NCBI GenBank assembly: GCA_938009335.1
Contig: CALLHT010000236.1
Span: 1 to 5,036, forward strand
DNA from: an uncultured Rhizobiaceae group bacterium
Lineage (GTDB): Bacteria > Pseudomonadota > Alphaproteobacteria > Rhizobiales > Rhizobiaceae
DNA: 5,036 nucleotides
Direction: 5' to 3'
Each line of letters starts with the position of its first letter. The first letter of the stretch is position 1. The notes under the pieces were generated by a model that saw only the letters and a program-made list of their open reading frames with translations, was not told the origin of the DNA and did no database searches. A program made the position numbers and the translations under genes. Shown here piece after piece: positions 1-5,036 of the stretch.

Positions 1-653
1 TAGGTTCGCATCGGATGCACATCACGCACCGCCTGTTGCAAACTCTCGATGTTTCCGCCCTCACCGCCAGACCCGTCTCCTTCAAAAAAGGATTGGAGCA
101 TGGGCGTATCGACATATCCCGGGCAAATTGCGTTCACACGAATGCCTTCGGGTCCATGGTCGCAGGCCATTGCTTTTGTGAGCGCATGAACCGCGCCCTT
201 GGTCGCGCAGTAAGCTGCTAATCCCGGGTCTGCGATATAGCCGTCGTAAGATCCGAAATTGACAACAGAAGCGCCATTGGAATTTTTTGCAGCAGATTTA
301 CGAAGCAGCGGAAGAGCATGTTTCGATGTCAGAAACATGCCGGTGACATTGATTGCGAAGATACGATTCCATTGTTCTAACGTGGTATTCTCAATCGTTT
401 CTTCGATCTCAATTCCTGCTGCGTTGACCAGAATATCGAGCTTGTCGATTTTACTCTCAAGCTCTTTGAAGGTTGCAATAACGCCAGCCTCATTGGTCAC
501 ATCAAATTTGATAAATTCACCCGCACCGCCGTTGTCATTCAAATCGGCTGCAAAGACTTTCGCGCCTTCCTTCTCAAACCGCGCGCAAATAGCTGAACCG
601 ATGCCACCGGTACCTCCGGTTACAAACGCGGTCTTTCCTTGCAAAACACCCAT
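1..653 (-). CDS. Short-chain dehydrogenase/reductase (SDR), 3' end cut by window edge
   Basis: This is a classical NAD(P)-dependent SDR that would oxidise an alcohol or reduce a ketone in the cytoplasm; its substrate is unknown. Seen: 217 codons from ATG 653, running off the window. The Rossmann glycine motif TGGTGGIG is at residues 12-19, Asp37 ends beta-2 (in this family usually a sign of NAD preference), and NAAG is at 77-80. Asn102, Ser135, Tyr148 and Lys152 (YCATK) form the complete catalytic tetrad, and the PG motif is at 178-179. Family members are about 250 residues, so roughly 30-45 C-terminal residues are missing. The segment after PGYVDTPM contains a glycine-rich stretch (residues 192-201) in the substrate-loop region. 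The start is supported by AAGGAG five bases upstream. It is the fourth gene of the operon, 9 bp after the cupin gene, which suggests it acts on an alcohol or hydroxy acid produced by the upstream enzymes (inference). Confidence 0.93.
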   Translation of the reverse strand, partial: MGVLQGKTAFVTGGTGGIGSAICARFEKEGAKVFAADLNDNGGAGEFIKFDVTNEAGVIATFKELESKIDKLDILVNAAGIEIEETIENTTLEQWNRIFAINVTGMFLTSKHALPLLRKSAAKNSNGASVVNFGSYDGYIADPGLAAYCATKGAVHALTKAMACDHGPEGIRVNAICPGYVDTPMLQSFFEGDGSGGEGGNIESLQQAVRDVHPMRT

Positions 654-658
654 GGGTT

Positions 659-664
659 CTCCTT
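659..664 (-). promoter_or_regulatory. Ribosome binding site of the SDR gene
   Basis: AAGGAG lies five bases before ATG 653 and overlaps the TAA stop of the preceding cupin gene. It fixes the SDR start and indicates translation coupled within the operon. Confidence 0.8.
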
Positions 665-1283
665 ATTGCGGCAACTTGCCTTCATTATCCCTGAATATTG
701 GCTTCTTCCCGAGATTGTTTCCAATCCAGGCCCAAAGAATCAAAATCGGATATTCTCGTGTTTCCATTGCATGCCAAATCATCGATGGCATATGAACGAT
801 GTCTCCTGCGCCCGCTTCACGCCAACCGGCTTGATCATCCCAGAACCGGGCACGTCCGGATAAAATTACGTAGATTTCACTTGGCTCATGAGCATGAGCA
901 GAATACTCAACATTTGGGTGAAGATAGAAAAAGCCAGCACATCCGCGTTCTGCGCTGAATGGTGCTGCCTCACCTGTAAGCAAACAACCCGCCGTGCGAT
1001 CAACCATGCCTTTGCCTGCGGGGTCGCCTTCTTTGTAGGCATTCCACCAATCAAGATCATGATGGTTTTCAAGAAAACGTTGAACCAGTTCTTTTGTATA
1101 GTTTGAAGCGCCACCTCTTACATCCTCAATTGAGGCAACAACGTCGCCTGCATTTTTCGCTCCCAGCTCCGGGTTGCCTGAAGCTGTTTGAGGCGCGCCG
1201 CGCAACGTTGGCAAAAAATCAGAGAATTCAGGTTTCGATGATAGATAATCATGCGCCAGCTTATGCACCAACTCCAAACTCAA
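663..1283 (-). CDS. Cupin of the dimethylsulfoniopropionate (DMSP) lyase family (DddQ/DddL-like)
   Basis: This is a single-domain metal-dependent cupin of 206 residues, close to the usual length of DddQ and DddL, which split DMSP into dimethyl sulfide and acrylate. Seen: an N-terminal helical region (about 1-100), then a beta-barrel with the first cupin motif HAHEPSEIY (residues 130-138) followed by LSGRARFW, and a second motif around GDIVHMPSMIWHAM (160-173). Candidate ligands and catalytic residues are Tyr127, His132, Glu136, Tyr138 and His171. The spacing matches, within one residue, Tyr120/His125/Glu129/Tyr131/His163 of structurally studied DddQ as I recall them. There is no signal peptide. 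The start is TTG at 1283, overlapping the Rieske stop as TTGA, with AAGGGGG seven bases upstream; an in-frame stop (1347-1349) and no other ATG/GTG/TTG between support it. Family membership is fairly secure. Activity on DMSP itself is inference, because the neighbours (sulfatase, Rieske) point to a betaine-type substrate, and a related onium compound is equally possible. Confidence 0.85.
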   Translation of the reverse strand: MSLELVHKLAHDYLSSKPEFSDFLPTLRGAPQTASGNPELGAKNAGDVVASIEDVRGGASNYTKELVQRFLENHHDLDWWNAYKEGDPAGKGMVDRTAGCLLTGEAAPFSAERGCAGFFYLHPNVEYSAHAHEPSEIYVILSGRARFWDDQAGWREAGAGDIVHMPSMIWHAMETREYPILILWAWIGNNLGKKPIFRDNEGKLPQ

Positions 1284-2419
1284 ATTATTGCCCCCTTGTA
1301 AGCATCCAGAACAAGGCCATGGAAATGATGCACCGCATGCTCTGACTTACCGGAACCCTCGGGGTCATGCACAATACGTCCCTGATCAAATGCTGGCGTG
1401 CTCATCCCGCGCTGCACGCTTTCCACCAGATTAATGTCTTCAACCTGAAGCACCTCATCAAGGTATCGGATCGCTTCCTTTTCAGTTTCATCCGGTTCCG
1501 GGGTTTCGAGATAAAAATCATAGGTTTCGTAACAAAGGTCAGGCCCAGCCGGTATTATGTTCAACACAATCATTGAGGAGCGCCCGGGATACCGCATCAA
1601 GCATGTTGTTGGCCAAAGCCACCAAACCGCATGAGTTCTTACGGTTGCGTTCGAGACATCATAGGCCGCATTGGGTGAATTTCCCGCATCCGCCATATGG
1701 CTTGAATATATGCCATGGGTCGTCACCTTGTAGGTATCCATGTCGACTAGTTCGCAGAAGTCTTTGTGCGCCGTTGGACAGTGATAACATTCAAGGAAAT
1801 TATCGACGACATTCTTCCAGTTAGACTTGATCTCGTATGTGAGACGATGGCCGAAAGTAAGTTGGTCAATGTCGGGTGCCCAATGGCGAATTTCTGTTTC
1901 GAGATCACCGGACTGCTCGCGCAGCGGCGTTTCTTTCGGATCGAGATTTACATAAATAAACCCGCAAAACTCTTCGACCTGAACCTGATCGAGACAAATG
2001 TCATCCAGTTTGAAATTTTCCAGATGTTCCGTATGTGGCGCTCGGGCGAGTTGACCATCGAGCTTATAAACCCAAGCATGATACGGACACATGATGCGTG
2101 TCGTATTGCCATCGCCAGACAGAAGTTCGTGCGCACGGTGTTTGCAGACATTGTAAAACGCCCTTAATTCACCATCACGGTCTCGAACGATTGCAATTGG
2201 TTTACCCGCGATCTGCACTGTGGTGTAAGACCCAGGCTCACGCACTTTCTCCACATGGCACACCCATTGCCAAGACCGGGCAATGACGGCTTGCTGATCC
2301 AGTTCAAACCAGCGTGGATCGACATAGGCCTCAGATTTCAAAGATGATGATCTCTTTGGATTATCATCATATCCGCCTGACAATCGGGCGAAGTCTTCCG
2401 GTCTGAGGCCTATGGTCAT
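1280..2419 (-). CDS. Rieske non-heme iron oxygenase, alpha subunit (choline/betaine/carnitine monooxygenase-like)
   Basis: This is the oxygenase component that would hydroxylate or oxidatively demethylate a small, probably quaternary-ammonium, substrate using O2 and electrons from a separate reductase. Seen: 379 residues, a normal length. The Rieske [2Fe-2S] ligands are Cys92-x-His94 and Cys111-x2-His114 (CPYHAW). The catalytic domain has WKNVVDNFLECYHCPTAH (residues 201-218), giving iron ligands His213 and His218, with Asp328 in EDINLVESVQRG as third ligand. Glu210 occupies the bridging carboxylate position that is Asp in naphthalene-type dioxygenases and Glu in carnitine oxygenase CntA. The ECYHCPTAH pattern is typical of the choline, glycine betaine and stachydrine oxygenase group. 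The start ATG is preceded by TGGAG at a six-base spacing. It lies 11 bp after the sulfatase gene and overlaps the cupin start by 4 bp. No reductase gene is visible, so a partner must lie outside the window. The exact substrate is not resolved. Confidence 0.93.
   Translation of the reverse strand: MTIGLRPEDFARLSGGYDDNPKRSSSLKSEAYVDPRWFELDQQAVIARSWQWVCHVEKVREPGSYTTVQIAGKPIAIVRDRDGELRAFYNVCKHRAHELLSGDGNTTRIMCPYHAWVYKLDGQLARAPHTEHLENFKLDDICLDQVQVEEFCGFIYVNLDPKETPLREQSGDLETEIRHWAPDIDQLTFGHRLTYEIKSNWKNVVDNFLECYHCPTAHKDFCELVDMDTYKVTTHGIYSSHMADAGNSPNAAYDVSNATVRTHAVWWLWPTTCLMRYPGRSSMIVLNIIPAGPDLCYETYDFYLETPEPDETEKEAIRYLDEVLQVEDINLVESVQRGMSTPAFDQGRIVHDPEGSGKSEHAVHHFHGLVLDAYKGAII
1291..1297 (-). promoter_or_regulatory. 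Ribosome binding site deciding the TTG start of the cupin gene
   Basis: AAGGGGG lies within the last codons of the Rieske gene, seven bases before TTG 1283. It is the main support for a non-ATG start at the TTGA overlap. Confidence 0.65.
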
Positions 2420-2425
2420 GATTTA

Positions 2426-2430
2426 CTCCA
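2426..2430 (-). promoter_or_regulatory. Ribosome binding site of the Rieske oxygenase gene
   Basis: TGGAG lies six bases before ATG 2419, immediately after the sulfatase TGA stop. It supports the chosen start and the operon arrangement. Confidence 0.7.
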
Positions 2431-3960
2431 TCAGTCTTTTACAGGTGGATAGCGGAAGCGCGCATCGGCCACCGCCCAATCCATATGGTTCCGAACATAT
2501 TGCTGTGTTGCATCGGATGGCGGATTGTAGTCCCACGCTTCACCAGCGCCCGCTTCCATTGCAGCATGTAAGGCGCGGCGAGACTTTTGCGTTTTGATGA
2601 TGTTGTCGCGCAATGTTGCACTATCCCAACGGCCTGCAACTTCTGCAGCAAACTTATCTGCTATTTCCTTATATGCCGGATCACTTGCCAGATTGACCTT
2701 TTCCAAGGGATCATTGGCAATGTCATACAATTGTGCCGGATCTGGATCGCAGTGAATATATTTGAAATTTTCGCGGCGGATCATGAAAACCGGCCAAGGC
2801 GTCATTTCAGCGCAATATTCACCGATCGCTTCATCAACCGTATCGTTCTTGCCATAGGCCAACGGCATTAGGCTGCGACCGTCAATCGGCTCTCCCAGAT
2901 CGCTCTCGCTACCTCCCGCAATATCGATGAAGGTTGGCAGCATATCGACAAGCGAGCATGCGTTTGAGGCAGTTCCAGTCTCGATGCCCGGACCTGCCAT
3001 AATAAGTGGAATACGAGCAGAATGTTCAAAGAAGTTCATCTTGAACCAAAGCCCGCGCTCACCCAGCATGTCGCCGTGATCTGCGGTCACGATGATGATC
3101 GTGTTGTCGAGTTCGTCGGTTTCTTCAAGTGTTTTCACCAGAGACCCAATTTTGGAATCAAAGTAACTGACATTGGCAAGATAAGCATGACGGGCGCGGC
3201 GCACTTCTTCATCGGTCAGCGGAATGTAACTGGCTTCAATACCGTCCATGACACGGCGCGCAAACGGGTCTTGTTCGTCTGGCTCGAGAACGAATTCAGG
3301 CATGTCAATTTCATCTTCGGAGTAGAGGTTCCACCACTCTGGGCGCGCAACATAGGGGTCATGCGGGTGAATGAAGCTTGCGACCATCGCGAAAGGCGCT
3401 TCATTGCCCATATTCTTGTCGCGCGCATAGTCAAACAGCCAGCGTTTGGCAGCGAATTCGACTTCATCATCATAGTCGATCTGATAGGTCGCGTTCGCGA
3501 TGCCGCTTTCCTTGACCGTCTGCATGTTGTGATACCACTTGTCGATGCGCTCATCATGGGCTTCCCAATCGGGTGTCCAAGCAAAGTCAGCGGGATAAAT
3601 ATCTGTTGTTACACGATCCTCAAACCCGTGTTTTTGATCCGGGCCCACAAAATGCATCTTGCCGGAAAGGCACGTGCGATAACCAAGCGCTTTGAGATAG
3701 TGCGCAAAGGTTGGGACCGTTGCCTTAAACTCAGAAGCATTGTCATAGGCTGCAATCCGCGAAATCAACTGGCCGGACATAAAAGAGAACCGCGATGGTG
3801 CGCATAATGGTGAATTGCAATAAGCGGCTTCAAACCGCATGCCCCGCGCTGCAAGGGCGTCCATATGCGGGGTTTTGACAACACCGTGCCCGTAACAACC
3901 TGTGAAATGCGGGGCTAGTTGATCGGCCATGATGACCAGAATATTGGGCTTGGACTGCAT
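2431..3960 (-). CDS. betC: Choline-sulfatase-type type I sulfatase
   Basis: This cytoplasmic sulfatase is predicted to hydrolyse choline-O-sulfate to choline and sulfate. Seen: 509 residues, the usual BetC length, without a signal peptide. The sulfatase signature CAPSR (Cys53-Arg57) carries the cysteine converted to formylglycine. Asp13 (IMADQ), Asp294 and His295 (TADHGDMLGERG) are the expected calcium ligands, and Lys101, His103, His200 and Lys307 are the expected active-site basic residues. Stretches characteristic of choline sulfatase include LSGKMHFVGPDQ, TTDIYPADF, WYHN, HPHDPYVAR and GLWFKMNFFE. The C-terminal tail QQYVRNHM...RYP also resembles the choline-sulfatase C-terminal domain. 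A TAA stop directly precedes ATG 3960 in frame, so the start cannot lie further upstream; CGGAG lies ten bases before it. It is first in a four-gene operon. Unlike classical betICBA loci, the neighbours are a Rieske oxygenase and a DMSP-lyase-like cupin, so a related sulfate ester could be the real substrate. A formylglycine-generating enzyme must be supplied from elsewhere. Confidence 0.9.
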   Translation of the reverse strand: MQSKPNILVIMADQLAPHFTGCYGHGVVKTPHMDALAARGMRFEAAYCNSPLCAPSRFSFMSGQLISRIAAYDNASEFKATVPTFAHYLKALGYRTCLSGKMHFVGPDQKHGFEDRVTTDIYPADFAWTPDWEAHDERIDKWYHNMQTVKESGIANATYQIDYDDEVEFAAKRWLFDYARDKNMGNEAPFAMVASFIHPHDPYVARPEWWNLYSEDEIDMPEFVLEPDEQDPFARRVMDGIEASYIPLTDEEVRRARHAYLANVSYFDSKIGSLVKTLEETDELDNTIIIVTADHGDMLGERGLWFKMNFFEHSARIPLIMAGPGIETGTASNACSLVDMLPTFIDIAGGSESDLGEPIDGRSLMPLAYGKNDTVDEAIGEYCAEMTPWPVFMIRRENFKYIHCDPDPAQLYDIANDPLEKVNLASDPAYKEIADKFAAEVAGRWDSATLRDNIIKTQKSRRALHAAMEAGAGEAWDYNPPSDATQQYVRNHMDWAVADARFRYPPVKD

Positions 3961-3970
3961 TTAAATCATT

Positions 3971-3975
3971 CTCCG
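3971..3975 (-). promoter_or_regulatory. Ribosome binding site of the sulfatase gene
   Basis: CGGAG lies ten bases before ATG 3960, a slightly long spacing. A two-codon ORF ATG-ATT-TAA (3969-3961) sits between it and the real start, in the same frame. Confidence 0.5.
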
Positions 3976-3977
3976 TT

Positions 3978-4005
3978 ATTAAAGTTTCGCAGATGTTCTA
4001 TGAAA
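3978..4005 (-). promoter_or_regulatory. Possible sigma-70 promoter of the operon (weak)
   Basis: On the minus strand, TTTAAT (3983-3978) could be a -10 element, with TTTCAT (4005-4000) as a poor -35 at a 16-base spacing. The -35 match is weak, as expected for a promoter that needs an activator. This element would be almost fully covered by the 3983-4007 palindrome. The location is plausible; the exact elements are speculative. Confidence 0.25.
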
Positions 4006-4007
4006 CT
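3983..4007. promoter_or_regulatory. 25-bp interrupted palindrome, candidate operator
   Basis: Perfect 6-bp arms AGTTTC (3983-3988) and GAAACT (4002-4007) are separated by 13 bp. Inside, AGA (3991-3993) and TCT (3997-3999) are also symmetric about the same centre, base 3995, so 18 of 25 bases lie in paired symmetric positions. It sits in the divergent promoter region, 23-47 bases upstream of the sulfatase ATG, where a regulator would act on the operon. The binding protein is unknown; the adjacent AraC-type regulator is the obvious candidate, though a TetR-type protein would also suit a palindrome. Confidence 0.5.
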
Positions 4008-4032
4008 GTTTGACTTTTTTAGTCATCTGTTT
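4006..4032. promoter_or_regulatory. 21-bp-spaced CTGTTT direct repeat around a TGACT-N5-AGTCA dyad
   Basis: CTGTTT occurs at 4006-4011 and again at 4027-4032, exactly 21 bp (two helical turns) apart, which is the typical half-site spacing for AraC-family proteins. Between them TGACT (4011-4015) and AGTCA (4021-4025) form a short inverted repeat around TTTTT. The region is T-rich, so chance is a real alternative. Confidence 0.3.
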
Positions 4033-4047
4033 TTGATTTTCCGCCAT

Positions 4048-5036
4048 ATGAAATACGATCAACGCTTCAGAGAATTCAACATTGGAATGCTGTTATTCAA
4101 CGGCTTCAATTCTATGGCTATGAACGCCTTCATAGACCCTTTTCGTTCGGCGAACTATCTTAAAGGCGAAACGCTGTATCGCTGGGAATTTATTTCATTT
4201 GAAGGCACCTCAGCAACCGCGAGCAACGGACTGACAATTTCGGAGCTCAAACACTATTCAGATACTCCCGCAAACTATGATCTTCTTGTCGTGAATTCGA
4301 GCTGGGATGCCGGAAACTTCAAAACGCCCCAGCTTATGAACTGGCTACGCGACTTGTCCAATCATGGTGTCACGCTCTGTGGCCTGGATACCGGCGCTTT
4401 TGTTCTTGCATTCGCAGGATTGCTCACCGGCAGAAGGGCAGCTGTTCACTATGAACATATCGCAGCGTTTCGCGAATTGTTTCCAGAAGTCACCATGGGA
4501 GAGGAGATGTTCATCGTAGATGGAGATCGGTTAACCTGTTGTGGTGGTTTGGCGGCAAGTGACCTCGCACTTGAGATCATTCGCCTCCAACAGGGCATGG
4601 AACTGGCGAATGCGTCGGGACGCTATATATTCCATGAACGCCTACGTGATGGCGATGAAGGGCAGCTCCCGGAACAGCAGGAACCCGTGGGCTACTCTGC
4701 GCCAGAGAAACTGCGCGAAGCGATTATCCTGATGGAGCGCAATCTTGAACAGCCGCTCGATATCGCCAGCGTTGCAAACGCGGTTGGCATCTCGCAACGC
4801 CAGTTGGATCGGATGTTCAACAAACACACAGGCGTGTCGCCAGTTCGCTACTATCTGGATGTGCGCCTGGACCGTGCCCGCGGATTGATTACCCAGACTG
4901 AGCTTCCGATTCTGACCGTGGCGGTCGCCTGTGGGTTTGGATCAAATGCGCAGTTCAGCCGAACGTACAAAAAACGGTTCGACATTTCGCCGAGCCAAGA
5001 CCGAATCGATGGCCGCGTGCCATTCCAATTTCGCTC
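4048..5036 (+). CDS. GlxA/GbdR-type AraC-family transcriptional regulator, 3' end cut by window edge
   Basis: This is a DNA-binding regulator with an N-terminal DJ-1/PfpI (class I glutamine amidotransferase-like) sensor domain and a C-terminal AraC helix-turn-helix domain. The architecture is shared with GbdR and CdhR, which control glycine betaine and carnitine catabolism. Seen: 329 codons, open at the window end. The sensor domain spans about residues 10-185, starting IGMLLFNGF and containing LCGLDTGAFVLA, where Asp114 stands at the usual nucleophile-elbow position, so amidotransferase activity is not expected. The AraC domain spans about 222-315, with the first helix-turn-helix around 239-258 (VGISQRQLDRMF) and the second around 288-308 (VAVACGFGSNAQFSRTYKKRF). 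The length is close to complete. The start is uncertain: ATG 4048 has no clear Shine-Dalgarno. An in-frame ATG at 4000 would add 16 residues but lies inside the candidate operator, so I prefer 4048. Divergent transcription suggests it activates the sulfatase-Rieske-cupin-SDR operon in response to an onium compound (inference). Confidence 0.9.
   Translation, partial: MKYDQRFREFNIGMLLFNGFNSMAMNAFIDPFRSANYLKGETLYRWEFISFEGTSATASNGLTISELKHYSDTPANYDLLVVNSSWDAGNFKTPQLMNWLRDLSNHGVTLCGLDTGAFVLAFAGLLTGRRAAVHYEHIAAFRELFPEVTMGEEMFIVDGDRLTCCGGLAASDLALEIIRLQQGMELANASGRYIFHERLRDGDEGQLPEQQEPVGYSAPEKLREAIILMERNLEQPLDIASVANAVGISQRQLDRMFNKHTGVSPVRYYLDVRLDRARGLITQTELPILTVAVACGFGSNAQFSRTYKKRFDISPSQDRIDGRVPFQFR

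Noticed and set aside
259..795. Plus-strand ORF of 178 codons across the SDR and cupin genes
   Set aside because: It lies antisense to two genes with complete catalytic motifs, and its translation shows no family signature.
1766..2167. Plus-strand ORF of 133 codons inside the Rieske gene
   Set aside because: It is antisense to the conserved Rieske and iron-binding regions, with no recognisable product.
3022..3807. Long plus-strand ORF of 261 codons inside the sulfatase gene
   Set aside because: It is antisense to a well-supported sulfatase with intact motifs, has no recognisable domain, and is explained as a shadow frame.
4010..4038. Plus-strand promoter TTGACT (4010-4015) with TTGATT (4033-4038) at 17 bp for the regulator
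   Set aside because: The -10 matches only three of six consensus bases, and transcription would start almost at ATG 4048, leaving no leader. The TTGACT also belongs to the dyad.
4000..4047. Upstream in-frame ATG giving a 16-residue N-terminal extension of the regulator
   Set aside because: It lies inside the palindrome at 3983-4007, has no Shine-Dalgarno, and the added residues come from T-rich promoter-like DNA. It cannot be excluded, but ATG 4048 is preferred.
4541..4827. Short ORFs on both strands within the regulator gene (4541-4732 plus, 4642-4827 minus)
   Set aside because: They overlap the AraC domain coding sequence in other frames and show no ribosome binding site or known domain.

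Overview
The window carries a compact catabolic gene cluster, probably from a marine alphaproteobacterium. That taxonomic guess is inference: base composition is roughly balanced by eye, and the choline-sulfatase, Rieske and DMSP-lyase-type cupin families are common in marine Alphaproteobacteria. No rRNA or other marker gene is present to confirm it.

Layout: four genes run on the minus strand, in transcription order choline-sulfatase-type sulfatase (3960-2431), Rieske oxygenase alpha subunit (2419-1280), DMSP-lyase-family cupin (1283-663) and short-chain dehydrogenase (653 to beyond base 1). Spacings are 11 bp, a 4-bp overlap and 9 bp, and each gene has a recognisable Shine-Dalgarno sequence, so this reads as one tightly coupled operon. 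A GlxA/GbdR-type AraC-family regulator (4048 to beyond 5036) is divergently transcribed. The 87-bp gap between it and the sulfatase holds a 25-bp interrupted palindrome and a 21-bp-spaced direct repeat, both plausible regulator sites. Coding density is very high. There is no gene-free stretch above 300 bp, and I see no RNA gene, mobile element, CRISPR array or terminator.

How the genes may work together: the sulfatase resembles BetC, which releases choline from choline-O-sulfate. The Rieske protein has the features of the quaternary-ammonium oxygenases (choline/glycine betaine/carnitine type), and the regulator belongs to the group that commonly controls betaine and carnitine catabolism. The unexpected member is the cupin, whose residues match the metal-binding and catalytic positions of the DMSP lyase DddQ. 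A betaine-sulfatase/Rieske/DMSP-lyase-like operon is not a pathway I recognise. It may degrade a sulfated or methylated onium compound in which a beta-elimination (DMSP-like or beta-alanine-betaine-like) and an oxidative demethylation or hydroxylation both occur, with the dehydrogenase handling an alcohol or hydroxy-acid product. The substrate is not determined by the sequence. No ferredoxin reductase partner for the Rieske protein is visible in the window.
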